The notes below the pieces were generated by a model. It was not told the origin of the DNA. It was given only the letters and a program-made list of their open reading frames with translations, and searched no databases. Shown piece by piece: positions 47,288-59,166 of a DNA stretch of 64,000 nt; position 1 is the first letter of the stretch, and every line of letters starts with the position of its first letter. A program made the position numbers and the translations under genes. Location: positions 14,732,147 through 14,796,146 of the forward strand of contig CM055105.1 of the NCBI GenBank assembly GCA_029204225.1, read 5' to 3'. This stretch comes from Diphasiastrum complanatum. Lineage: Eukaryota; Streptophyta; Lycopodiopsida; Lycopodiales; Lycopodiaceae.

Positions 47288-49610
47288 ATCATAGATCATT
47301 CTCATCATTTACATCATTTTCGTCATCACACAAGTCTTGACACTCATCTGAATCTAGGTCTAGGTATAATCGTAAATTTTTGATCATGTCTCTTTCATGA
47401 TGCGAGTTACCCTCATATTCAATCTCTTCCTCTTCTAATTCTATCTCATCCAAACGTGGGGCCTCAAATTATCCCCAAATTGGTCTTGTACGATCATAGG
47501 AATCTCATCATTTTCATTTGTACTTTCTTCTCCCATCATTTCGACATCATTTTGAGTTTGGATGAGTGGTTCAGGTTTTTCCAAAACGTCGCCAAAATTG
47601 GGTGGTGGTTCGTCATATGTATCCAATTCAACAATATATTTTCCTTCAAACACGCGTCGTTTTCTTGTATTAAGTTGGATCACATACCACCATCTTGGGT
47701 CTATTCGATTTGGATGGAATATAATCTACCAAAGAATTAAAGAAAATTAAGTTAGTATTATAAGATTGATACACAAATAATTGGATTGCAAATATCAATG
47801 ACATTGAAATTTTAGAGTCTCACTTGTTCGCAATGTCGTGGCAATACTAAAGTGTCATGAGAGTCCATCGATATACATTTTGTTGAGTCGATTTGAAAAA
47901 ACTTTGAGTTATCATTTCTAATCGTGGCATTGCTTCCACGATAGATGAACTCAAACCATTTTACGTCAAAAATAAAGTATTTGTCATTAGTCTCGTAATC
48001 GACTTCATAAATATGTTGCAATGTGCCGACATAGTCTAGGTCACCCGAAATGATATTAGGGTCTCTCGCACTAGAACGACTCTCTTGTTGAAAGTTGGCC
48101 ATTATACCACAATCATATCTACGTCACTTGTTGCCAACTCTCTCAACATGGTAATGGTGTCCATATGCCCACATGGCAGTGTATGATGTATACTAAAACA
48201 CAAAAAAAAAAAACCAAATGTGTGTAATTGAAAATACTATTCATATATTGAGTAGTACAAACTTTACATAAACAGTATTACACTGACCTTCTATCCACAT
48301 CTGCGAACAAATTCCCATTCTAATTCGACCACTTCTTCTCCGTTTTTGGATGCTTTTAGCATCGTATCAAAAACCCATTCACGAGAGCATTTTGAACGTA
48401 AAGGCTCCAAAGGTTCGTCGTTCTCCAACTTCCATCTTCTTCTTCGATTGATATTTCTTCTTAGTTTTAATGTTATGTTTTTTTCCTTTTTGGCTTCTTC
48501 ATACGTTGAAATTCACTTTTCCATTTGTCCACAATTATATAATATGAACGTGTCAATTTTCTCTTTTAATTGAGGTGAAAGTCTTTTTTGCACACCATTT
48601 CCTTGTGGTACTTCACCCTTTCATCTTCTTCTTCACGCCACATTTTTGGACTTGCAGGATGCAATTGTGAGATTATTTTGGTGATATAAAACAAAGATTC
48701 ATGTACAAGCCAACTTTTTGCAATGCTACCTTCTGGCCTTGCCTTTTGTCTCACAAAGCTCTTCAAAACTTTCATAAAGCGCTCAAGGTAGAACATCCAT
48801 CTCGTGTGCACAGGTCCTGCCTGCAATTGATACTTCTTCGACCAAATGCACTAGAAGATGAACTTGTATATCCAAAAAGGAAGTTGGAAAATCCCTGTCC
48901 AACAAACATACAATTTCAATCATTTGGATTTTCATGGAATCCAATTCACTATTTTTTATTTCTTTTGAGGAAATCCACCTGCAAAATTGATAGTACATTA
49001 GGTTGTTTAATACATAAAAAAATTAAAATATCACATATTTATACGAGTGCTTAAAAATTATACAAACCTAATCATCGATGACAAATTGTAAAGCGTATTT
49101 CGTACGTCATCGTTGAAGAGACCTCGAATAGAAAGTGGAAGTATGAATTGCAACATCTTATGCCAATCATGTGATTTTAATCCACTTAATTTACCATCTT
49201 TGGTAAATGAGTTGCATAAAGAATGTGCATAGCCTGTAGGAGTTCTCATTTGTTTTATGACATGTTTAACATATGAGAGTTGCTCTTTTGTAAGAATCCA
49301 CGGCACGCTAGGTAGAATCTCATCTCCACCTTTGGTGTATTGAATCCAATAGGCTTTTCACATCGACCACTTGTAGATCTTTATGAGCTGCGGAGTTGTC
49401 TTTTATGCCAATGATGTGGTTCCATAAGGATTCACCGACGTTTTTGAATATGTTTATAGGATCCAATAGATGGTTTATCAATAAATTCCTCCAATAGGAT
49501 AATTTATGAAAAATAGACAACCGTTTCATACCATCAATGGATTCATTCCATGAAGAATCAACATCGTGATGTTTAAGCCATTCACCATGCATTCCGCTAC
49601 TCCCATGCAT
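47288..49610 (-). pseudogene. CACTA/En-Spm TNP2-type C-terminal region, unit C
   Basis: Reading leftward: 49610-49320 (INIFKNVGESLWNHIIGIKD, resembling the 'H.EKNV.ds.igtll.i..K.kD' end of TNP2), 49306-49058 (GKLSGLKSHDWHKMLQFIL, start of DUF4218), 48998-48566 (rest of DUF4218, one short frame change near 48815 from a CTGC duplication), 48102-47824 (DUF4216), and the C-terminal exon with the same frame lesion as B. The N-terminal catalytic part of TNP2 is absent. A plus-strand gene starts head-to-head at 50092. Confidence 0.85.
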
Positions 49611-50091
49611 GGTGGTGTAGTTAGAGGATTATCTCCTCGCCCTCCAAAAAATTATCAAGTACATGTCACTTTAGCACAATATTTTAATTTATAATAACAA
49701 AATTTTTATGAACAAGAACACATGCATGTTTATTACTTACCCTGTTAACTTGAGTACTGTCTTCATCGCTAGACTGATCTGAATGTAATTCATCTTGTTG
49801 TGATAAACTGCTTATATGCAGAAGTACAAAACACAAATAACATAAAATTATTGAATGATTCTAATGTTTTAATTTTTAGATATATCTATTCTTATACATT
49901 GTCGCTTACATGATTCTTATGCCAATCTTGGTGCAGGTTCGAGCTCTATATGCACATCTCTCTCCTTTTGTTAACACAGGTATGGAAGTCCCACTCCAAT
50001 ATGCATTAAAGTTCTGTAAGTGATTTTCTTTTCTACTTCATTTCAATATATTAGGGTTTATTGTAATGTATTGTATGTTTATGTAGTAATC

Positions 50092-50702
50092 ATGTCGGGG
50101 TCAGGCAGTGGTGAAAGCTCGGGAGACTTTGTAAAAAATTTATATGAATCATTAACTCCCGAGCAGAGAACACAACTGCAAAATATGCTTAGCCAAAATG
50201 AGGGTGTTTCCTAACAAGAGGTCGCGGCTCCCGCCCCCACCAAAGAGTCATTCACAAATTCTTATTATGATGTGGATCCTCAAGGCAATATAATTGCCAA
50301 TAGAAAAAGAAGGGTGGTTTTGACCGAGTCTATTCTTTATGCCAACGTCATTTTGGCGACAGATTATTTAGTAAATGGTCCGAACAACCTGCCGCCGATA
50401 AACGATAGGTTATTGGTACACTTCGTGACGAATTCCAACAAGAAGAGGAATTCGAGGAGAAGGAAATTCATAAGCATATGAGCTTATGGATTAGGCATCG
50501 TCGTGATATGACACGATGAGCTTATAGGGAAGGGCAATCCAAGCCTTCCTGGTGTTCAAGAAGTGATTAGAACCGTGTAAAAGAGGATGAACGAACACCA
50601 GATAAATACAAGATTCAGAAAGATGTTGCGGCCACTAGGATGCATGGGATAGGCAATCCTAGGTTGGGCTTGAGTGGAAAGACGGGATTGCAAGCAAGCA
50701 TG
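50092..50702 (+). pseudogene. Second CACTA gene (plant transposase_24-like), decayed
   Basis: MSGSGSGESSGDFVKNLYES opens a frame with one in-frame stop (about 50213), continuing as DVDPQGNIIANRKRRVVL. After a frame change near 50440 it reads HMSLWIRHRRDMTR, SKPSWCSRSD, NRVKEDERTP and GNPRLGLSGKTGLQASM, then a GTAAGT donor at 50703. It is divergent from the TNP2-type gene, and the 'NRxK... GxRLGL' style recalls the second ORF of plant CACTA elements. Family placement is tentative. Confidence 0.45.
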
Positions 50703-50806
50703 GTAAGTGAACGTACACTACTCTTTATCTTTGATTTTATATGCTTTTATTATTTAATATGTATTATGACTAGCTGCTTCAACGTAGCCCTAAATTAATT
50801 TCAACT

Positions 50807-52085
50807 TCAATTGAATGCATGGATAGTTGGCGGACTATAGATGTCTGCCAAAATGGTAATATCAATTTCAGGTGCCCCGAGATCACCTAAATCAATAGAC
50901 AGAACACCAGCATCTGGGAAAGAAACTTTTTTCTTCTTTTTCGGTGCAGAAAGATCTTTCAGTTGCTTTCTGTAATAAGTGTTATCTGCCAACAACTACT
51001 CAAAAGTAATGTTCGGACGAAGTGATCCAATATCAGGCACGATGTCATAGTCCTTCGTCTTCGATTTCAAGATTGGCTTATCAATAACAGCACTAGACAA
51101 TTTTGTCTTCGTGATTTCGTCGTCCCCTTCCTCGAAAGTGACCACCTTCTCTACAGCAGGTGACTAAAGTTCAGTGTTGATAATTTCTTTCACCTCTGAT
51201 GAGACATATTTTGCAAGCAGCATCACAGTCATCTTTGAGATCTTCTTTAGTCGTAGATTTATTCAACTTCAGAGATCTGCGCTTTCAAGCCATTAAACTT
51301 TTTAGTAAGGTCAGCCATATTACTCTTCCAGAGCTTTTCAACTTTAGAAGTTGACGACTTATCCTCGACAACTTTCGTGTTGTCCTTTCGTTTCGATTGT
51401 CATTTATTCTTTCTCTCTCATTTGTCAGCTTCTGATTCTGATGAATCGCTGCTTTTAGATTCCGAACTTGAAGAACTGGTACTTGAATCAGAATTTGAAT
51501 CATCCTCGCTGTCACTAGAATCAGTCTTCGACTTTCGAGATTTCTTAGTTGATCGTCGCTTTCGTGCTAGTTTTGAGGTCTCAAAATTTTCGGCACTAGC
51601 TATTACTGCTGCTAAGGAGGTCATGTCCCCTTGTCTGCAATACCGATCAATCTTTGGTGGTAACCAGTCAAAAACCATTCGATCTGCATATCAACAGGAT
51701 ATACACCGGTTAGTTTTCCTATGAGATTTTTAACCTTTCATGTATATTTGTGAAGGGATTCTTTACTTTTTTTCTGAACATTGTTCAGACATCCGAGAAT
51801 TCTTGATTTGTAACCGATTTCTCTGAACTGGTTCAGAAACGCATCTTTCAGCAGGTACCAGGTTCCTACACGGCCTGGTTCAACTTGATTGTACCAGATG
51901 CGTGCCTGTTTTTTTAGCAGACCAGGAAAGATTCGTAGTTTGTCTACGTCAGTACCGACTTTATTCGCATTAGCGATTGACTCGAATTGTGAAACATAGC
52001 TATCTGCATCGTCGAAAGAAGTCTCTTTAAAATAATCGTACTTAATTTCTGATATAGAAGTGAAACGTGCAACAGGGCCCTCCAT
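50807..52085 (-). pseudogene. Gypsy gag, unit C, long form
   Basis: MEGPVARFTSISEIKYDYF ... WYNQVEPGRVGTWYLLKDA ... FLNQFREIG (52085-51738), then after stops FDWLPPKIDRYCRQGDMTS with a Lys/Ser/Asp-rich tail (51678-51418), and further pieces to SIDLGDLGAPEIDITILAD (50807). A Retrotrans_gag-type protein broken by several stops and shifts. No zinc knuckle, protease or RT follows; the element is cut where CACTA DNA begins (about 50720-50800). Confidence 0.7.
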
Positions 52086-52305
52086 ATCGAAATTAATTAG
52101 GAGTTCAAATTAACTGAGCAATGATTTCGTCTAGATTTCTTCGACTAGTACTCTCACTTTGTCTTCATAAAAATTCCTCTCTAAGCTAACGGTGTTGTTC
52201 TAATCTGGATTCTCTATCTGACATACATTAGAGATGGAGATGGATTTGTCGAATTTCTTATAACTTTCCTAACTATCCTCAACAACAGTGCCAAAAATTG
52301 GAATA

Positions 52306-53182
52306 TGTCATACTATACCAACAAGGTTAATATAGAATTTATAGTAAATAATGTCGTTCCCATAGAGGACAGCATTAGAAAGTTATGTATTTGGTACAAT
52401 TATGGCAAGTGGTTTCGAGTGTTATTCTGGTTGTCGACAGACATTAAAAAGTAACCAGTATTACTTATGGTTTGGAGAATGTAATGTTAATAATTTCATA
52501 ACAACAACCTAGCCTATATCAAATCAAATGAAACACGTTCTATGGATCAGATGTTATCAGAGTAGTACAACAGTACTACTCTCTGGCTGATTAAGGTGTC
52601 AATAGAGAGTCGAGAAATATTCGATGTATTCGCGACTGTGCAGACAATTAATTAATCGCATTCGCAAACTATTCGTTTCTAGATAGAAGTCCTCAACAAC
52701 TAAAGTCCAGAATTAATGGTTAAAGAACACGAATGGTTTTAGAGCACGTTAGAAACTTATGTCAATGCCAATCAGGAAAATAAATCAAAGACTCGATTCT
52801 TCAGACAGAGACTGTCATCTCATATGTACACATACAGATTTATTCAATGATCATGCTAGACTGTACCAAAGATAGTCGTTATTCGAGTGCCAAAAAGAAA
52901 GTATTCACGACAGACGAATAAGATTTTAAGACAGTTCTTTAGAGCATGCTTTACGGATACACAGCAAATGACTGTAATGCACTAGAGAGTATGTCTGCTC
53001 AGAGATTAATTCATGTATTGTGTTAGAGATTGTTAGCAGACTCAAGATCACTCACACTCAGCAGTGTGGAGAATAGGGATAAGAGAGAATAACTCACAGA
53101 ACTCTGTTCACTTCTTCAATCTCTTACATATGCATAAACTCTTCTCTCTTGATGCTCGAGATTGAAGTGTGAGATCAATACA
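52306..53182 (-). mobile_element. Gypsy LTR, unit C
   Basis: 877 bp; on the plus strand TGTCATACTATACC ... GAGATCAATACA, so it has proper TG/CA ends. Primer-binding-like TGGCACTGTTGCTGAGG lies about 12 nt inside. It differs from the A and B LTRs by scattered substitutions. Confidence 0.75.
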
Positions 53183-53282
53183 TGTGCTACGGAGCGAACA
53201 AACACACCTCTAAAACAACAGGTGCGTTGCTCCCACAAATGGGTCTAGTTAACAATTAGATTGAAAATACGTTCAATTATAC

Positions 53283-54418
53283 ACTGCTAAAAGTGTTTTT
53301 ATCAATAAAAGTATTAAAATAATGACATCAATTCAAAAAGACAACTGCAAAATTTTTTCACTCTTCGAGCTAATTCCAACAAGTATATGCATGACCATAT
53401 TTGATTTCAGTTTGACTGAGATTTTTAAAGATCCTACTCAGATAGATGAAGTTTTATGGCATTTACGAAATTTCTTAACTTTCTTTCAAGTTAAATATCT
53501 TCTAAGTATGAGCTCCGATTCGAGTGATGTAGAAAGCAATATTGCTCTATTTTTTTGAGTTCTTTGCATTGACTATATGAGTGATTAGTTTAGAGTATTT
53601 TTATGATGTGGCCCATAATCAAGCATATAGGCCTATTATCTTTCTCACATTGAATTGATACTAAAAGCCTAGTTACTCAATTCTAAGCAAGCTAATCAGA
53701 ATTTTGAAAGACTCGATTTTTTTCAAAAGACTTGAATATTTCAAAAGGATCAAATTTTTCGAAAGGCTTGAATTTTTTCAAATGCTCGAATTTTTTCAAA
53801 GGATGGAATTTTTCCAATGACTCGAATTTTTTCCAAAGGATCGAATTTTTCAAAAGACTCGAATTTTTCTAGAGACTAGAATTTTGTTTTGGAAATACTC
53901 AAATTTTTTCACTGAATCGAATTTTTCGAAAGACTCGATTTTTTTTTTTGAAAAATTTGAATTTTTTTGGAAAGACTCAAAGTTTTCTAGTAACTTGAAT
54001 TTTTCCAAAGGGTCAAATTTTTTCAATTTTTAAATGATCATGATCAAATTTTTTCGAATGATCAACCTTTTCCGACCCAACGTTGAGCTTGGCAATGAAG
54101 GATGCTCATTATTGAGGCTGAGCATCGAATTCTAACAAAACACACATGCATGAACAACATATTTACTTTGAACTGTGGACTGCCCGTTAACAGACATTTG
54201 CAAACACAAATTGCCTACCACCCCCGTCAACCTATTTATTAAGATACTCCATGTGCTATTGTTAAACACGGTTAAATTTTGACCCCTATTATGGCCGAGA
54301 TGTGTGCGATATGTTTGATATTCGAGATGTGAGATGTGCGAGATTGGCCACCATCCAAATCATCTGCTGCCACCTAGATCGGCCTTCATTGCCCGTCAAC
54401 GACGGGCACTTTTTACTT
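53283..54418 (+). mobile_element. Non-autonomous Helitron-like element, copy 2
   Basis: Copy of 9569-10818, somewhat shorter in the satellite part. The terminal hairpin GCCCGTCAACGACGGGC is perfect, followed by ACTTTTTACTTG against the consensus ending CTAG. Its right edge abuts a G1 LTR (CTTGTTACGTTTCTGAG matches that LTR), so it appears inserted in or joined to the LTR. Confidence 0.65.
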
Positions 54419-54534
54419 GTTACGTTTCTGAGTTGGCTTTTACTTAAGTGCATAATGGATGAATGTTAGACTTAAGCGCGTGTTGGAGAAACTGCTCAAG
54501 TCCCAGCGCCCTTTGAGGCGCCGTCGCAACATGT
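54419..54534 (+). mobile_element. 5' LTR remnant of the G1 chromovirus
   Basis: Last ~115 bp of the G1 LTR (same as the reverse of 27898-28010), ending GCGCCGTCGCAACA. Confidence 0.75.
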
Positions 54535-54535
54535 G

Positions 54536-55055
54536 GTATCAGAGCCGACTAGCCGGTCAGCTACGCAAGTCTCACAGAGATGGCCACGTTGGGAATTGTC
54601 AAGACAACCGTTGCACAAGGTGCTGCCCACAGTGTAAGCATGGGTGCATCCACGGTCGAGATGGTCGGCAGAACGAGGGACTTGATGACTCAATGTGCTA
54701 CCTTTCAGGTGTAAGCACGGTCAGTTCTCGCGGTTCGGGCCTGGCGCCGTCTGCACGTAGGACAGATGAGGCAAAGTGCTGCCTAGGTAGGTGAAAGCAC
54801 GGCCTGTGCCTTGTGGGGTGCGGGGTGACATATTTGAACTGTACGGGTTAACCATTGATACAGAGATGCTGCTCGAATTCGGGTGTAAAGCACGGGTGGT
54901 TAGCTGCTGGTGCGGGATAGCTGCCGATCGTTTAGCTATAAGAGCTATCGACCAAAAAGTGGTGGGGCATGACTGAGGCAATGTGCTGCTTAATGGTGAA
55001 AGCAAGGGTGGTTGGATGGATGTTTTCCCGTGGGCTAATTCTATGATAGATTTGC
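54536..55055 (+). other. Primer-binding site and leader; gag and protease missing
   Basis: TGGTATCAGAGCC (54536-54548) matches initiator-Met tRNA. The next ~450 bp is non-coding leader with repeated CAAGGTGCTGCCCAC / CAAAGTGCTGCCTAG / CAATGTGCTGC motifs, related to 30198-30640. RT follows directly, so gag-protease has been deleted. Confidence 0.7.
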
Positions 55056-57680
55056 ATGGGCACGACTAGGCAAAGGTCATACGTCCGGTCTCAAGGGGAA
55101 TGTGACTTGAGAGGGATCCTGCGAATGTGTGTGGATTATCGCATGCTTAACAAGAGTACCATCAAGAACAAGTACCCCATGCCTAGAATTGATGACCTGT
55201 TCGACCAACTCAAACATGCCAAATACTTTAGCCGAATATATCTCAGATCTGGATATCATCAAATTCGAATAGCTAAAGGTGATGAGCACAAAACGACATT
55301 TCGAACACGGTTGGGGAGTCACGAGTTCCTAGTGATTCCATTCGGTCTAACAAATGCACCAGCCACTTTTTGCACGTTGATGAACAATATTTTTCAAGAC
55401 TGCCTGGATGAATTTGTCATTGTGTACATCGATGACATATTAGTATTTAGTCGGAGCCTTAAAGATTACAATAAACATTTAAGGACAGTTCTCCAACGAC
55501 TGAGGAGGAACTGCTTGTTCGCGAAAAGAGAGAAATGTGAGTTTGTGGTGGAGGAAGTTGATTTCCTTGGACATGTTATAGGCCACGGACGGATTCGAAT
55601 GGATCCTAAGAAGATCAAGGCTATCTTGGATTGGCTAGCACCTAAAACTATTCATGGCATCAAATCCTTTGTGGGCCTATGTAATTTTTACACGAGATTC
55701 ATTGAGGCATTTAGCAAAATTGTGGCACCGTTGTTGGAACAGACAAAGACTCATCTCAAAATGACATGGACACCGGAATGTGAAGCAGCATTCCAAGAAC
55801 TAAAGTGACGGATCACTCAGGAACCCATTCTTTCCCTACCAGACTTTAGCAAACCGTTCGAAATACATACAGATGCATCAAACTTTTCTATTGGGCCATG
55901 TTGATGCAAGAGGGAAAACCAGTTGCATATTTTTCAAAGAAATTAAGTGATGTAGAACGACAATGGCCAACTCACGAAAAAGAAATGGTTGCAGTCGTAC
56001 AAGCAGTGGAGCATTGGAGACATTATGTGGCAGGAAAGCCCTTTAAGACGTTCACTAACAATGTATCACTTAAGTACTTCTCATCCCAAGGTATGCTCAC
56101 GCCAAAGCAGATGCGATGACAAAACTTTCTCTCAAAATTCAATATAGACATTCTACATACGGTGGGAAAGAATAATGTGGTAGCAGATGCACTTAGTAGA
56201 CATGAGCACTTGATTTCGACGGTTTCAACCCAAGTGACCGGTCTACTCCAAGAAATCAAAGAGAACTATGGTGCAGATGTGTTGGCTAAGAATCTAATGA
56301 TCGAATTCCAGCTGGGAAAGCCTTGTAAACATTTCACTTGGAAAGACCAAATGGTTGTTTATAAACACTGCAGAGTATATGTTCCAGACAACATCAACTT
56401 GAGGAAGAAAATCTTGAGGGAGCATCATGACGTACTAGCCGCCGGACATCCAGGGGTGAATCACATGTATGAACTTCTCAAGAGAGGCTTCTATTGGCCA
56501 GATATGTGGGCAGACGTTGAATCCTATGTGCAAACAAGTCCTACATGTCAACAAGTGAAGGTGGAACCGCTAGCCCCAGCAGGACTACTCCAGCCATTAC
56601 CAGTACCGGCATACCCTTGGGACTCAGTGAGCATGGATTTTATTGTTCAACTACCACGTTGCCAGGGTTTCGACTCGATTTATGTGGTGGTTGACCGTTT
56701 TTCAAAACAAACTCACCTTGTACCAACTAAAAGTTCAGTGACAGCTGAAGAAGTGGCGAGGTTATTTTTCAAATGTGCCTTCAGTACCATGGCCTACCTA
56801 GAACGATTATTTCTGACCGAGACACCAAGTTCGTCGGAAAGTTTTGGATTTGCCTATTTCACCTCGTGGGAACTGGACTGAATCTCAGCACTGCATATCA
56901 CCCTCAAACAGATGGGCAAACGGAACGAGTCAATCGACAGATTGAACAATATTTACGAAATTATGTCACTTGGGACCAATCCGATTGGGTCAACTACTTG
57001 GATATTCTCAAGTTTGCACATAACAACCAAGTGAACAGATCTACTAGACGGGCACCCTTCGAGATAAGCAATGGTCGGCTACCGATTGTTCCAAGTTCTT
57101 TTCTTACAGGTGTGCAAGAAACCCCAGTACCCACTGTGGAGAAATTCATCAATGAGTGGCACACAAAGCTGACAGAGGTGAAGTCATTTTTAGAGCAGTC
57201 CCAAAGAAGTATGGCAGCTGACGTGAACCCAAATCGACGAGAACTGGAATTTGAGGAAGGTGATCAAGTGTGGCTGAACACAAAGAACATTGCGTTACCA
57301 AAAGGTTTCTCTCATAAGTTCGTTCGACCTTATGCGGGACCATATCATGTCACCAAGAAGATCAACCCAGTGGCTTACCGATTGGTGCTGCCATCCAGCA
57401 TGGATATACACAATGTGTTTCATATCTCATTACTCAAACGGCACAAACCAGATGAGCGATTTGATCGGCAACACGAACTTCATCACCCACCAACGACACT
57501 TGATGATACAAAGAGGCAGCTTGTACCAAAAAAAATATTGACACATAGAAAGTGAACTGGCGTGCAACGTTAATATCTAGTGAAGTGGCTACGGGCTCCA
57601 CTCATTGAGGCTTCTTGGGAGTACGAAGACAAACTTAAGGAAGGAGCCCCTGAAGTACTTGCAGATTATCTACAGAAGAA
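55056..57680 (+). pseudogene. Ty3/Gypsy chromovirus pol: RT, RNase H, integrase, chromodomain
   Basis: [53 protein letters not shown] (about 55420-55450). RNase H: FEIHTDASNFSIG, VAYFSKKLSD, NNVVADALSR. Integrase: zinc region HHDVLAAGHPGVNH ... SPTCQQVK (first Cys of the C-x2-C pair is Ser), core MDFIVQLP, IISDRDTKFVG, TDGQTERVN (all three catalytic acids kept), GPYHVTKKINPVAYRL. Chromodomain: YLVKWLRAPLIEASWEYED after two stops. Damage: stops at about 55808, 56119, 57555 and 57575; frameshifts near 55895 and 56790. Chromodomains steer integration to marked chromatin in this clade. Confidence 0.93.
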
Positions 57681-57991
57681 TCAACGCAATAGCCGTTTTT
57701 CCAGATCGGCACACAAAGCACTACCTGGCGGCATGCCTCCTGCATAAACACTCATGGCCAATTCTGAAGTTCAAGGAACTTCCAGGTATCGTCCTTAAGT
57801 TTGTCAATAAATCACTTGCAGCTTTACACAGATTTTACGGAAGTGAACTTTATCTACACTTTTCATGTGCTACTACAAATGTATCTTTTCAATTCAAAAG
57901 TTGTTAAGGCTGGTGAATTGAGTCCGTGCCATACGTCCTAGGTCTAGTTTGGCCCTGATGAGGACATCAACTTTTTCAAACGAGGGGAGGA

Positions 57992-58589
57992 TGTTGTAAA
58001 GCTGACTCAGGTGCACCCAGTGTGCCCTGTAAGACTCTAAGGGGTGATGCTCTCTAAGGTCCCAGAGCAAGTTAGAATGTCAAGGACTGAGCCTCCGAAT
58101 TGTGGTGAGCCAGTCAAGTAGTCACAAGTCATGAGCTAACTCTGGAGTTCGAGTCATGGCCTAGTCAGGAAGCAAGTTGATTCTGCCGCCGGGACGGCTC
58201 CCGGGACCCATGTCCGGGAGCCAAACTGATTCTACAAGGCTTGCCAGGCTTAATCAGCAAAATAAAAACTAAGTCCTAAAAAGCGTGCTTTACCAGAAAG
58301 CAATATATTTCAGAATAGAGCGGGTGCGCCGAATCACATCAGAACTATAGAGGGAGTCCGATAGACAGAAACTTGGGCAACTCAGCCAGCGCCATAAATC
58401 CATTCACCAGGTCTCAGCTCCCTCTACCAGCACGAGCCAGACGCAATGCCCAGCACGTGTTGGTGGCCCCGAGACCGGTCAGTCTATGTATGAATGTAAC
58501 CTCTTCCAAATATAATAAAGTGGATCCTTGGGGATGATTACCATTTCGGTTTCACCTCCGGGACTGGTCCAAGTGGAAGGACCCTTACT
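57992..58589 (+). mobile_element. 3' LTR of the G1 chromovirus, truncated
   Basis: Polypurine tract CGAGGGGAGGA, then TGTTGTAAAGCTGACTCAGG; parallels 33472-34089. It breaks at ACCCTTACT where a reversed G2 LTR begins, close to the break point of the 34-kb copy. Confidence 0.8.
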
Positions 58590-59166
58590 GGCACTTTTAT
58601 CGAACACTGAAACCCAGAAGGTAATCAGAGTCAGTTTGAGGAAAATCCCACTTTATTGATAAATCTGAGAAGGTTACATTTCAAGTGTGTGACCGACCCT
58701 AGTCTCCGGGCGCTAGCATGCCAAGGCGAGAGCCATGACAACATTCCAGCAAGGGAGGTTGAGACTTGGTTGGAGCTCGCCTGAGTCGCAACCCGCACTC
58801 CCCTATAGTATTGGTGTGATTCGGCACCCCCCCTCATACCAAGCACTCTACCCAAGCTGGTAAAGCACATTTTTCTCTCTCTAGGATTTTCTCTTTCTAG
58901 AAAGTCATTTTCTCTCTCTAGATTTTATTGATCCCCAGGCTTCCTTTAATCATGCCTAGATCGTGTGAGGTGATTGCACATCGATCTGAGCTCTCTGGAC
59001 TCCGCTAGAACCGATCAAAGATTTTCAGCCATAGGAACTTGGTGCCGGCTGGATTCTGGTCACAGTGGCGCCGGGAGCCGCGCCGGGCAGCAGCGGCGCT
59101 GCTGGCGCCGGGGACATAGATGGCGCCGATGGCGTCGGAAGTAAAGCTTGTAAAGGTAGCTTTACA
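58590..59166 (-). mobile_element. Gypsy LTR, family G2, reversed head part
   Basis: Reads in reverse from GTAAAGCTACCTTTACAAGC (59166) through the GGCGCC-rich head and CTAGAGAG block to the TTCGATAAAAGTGCC point. Matches the left arm of the 37.5-kb palindrome. Confidence 0.75.

Larger units (their letters stand above)
47161..53182. repeat. Tandem unit C, long undeleted form (about 6.0 kb)
   Basis: Starts like A and B but leaves them at 49209, where CACTA sequence continues in its natural order. It rejoins the gag/LTR part near 51820 (ATTTCTCTGAACTGGTTC). A and B therefore look like deletion derivatives of this form. Confidence 0.85.
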
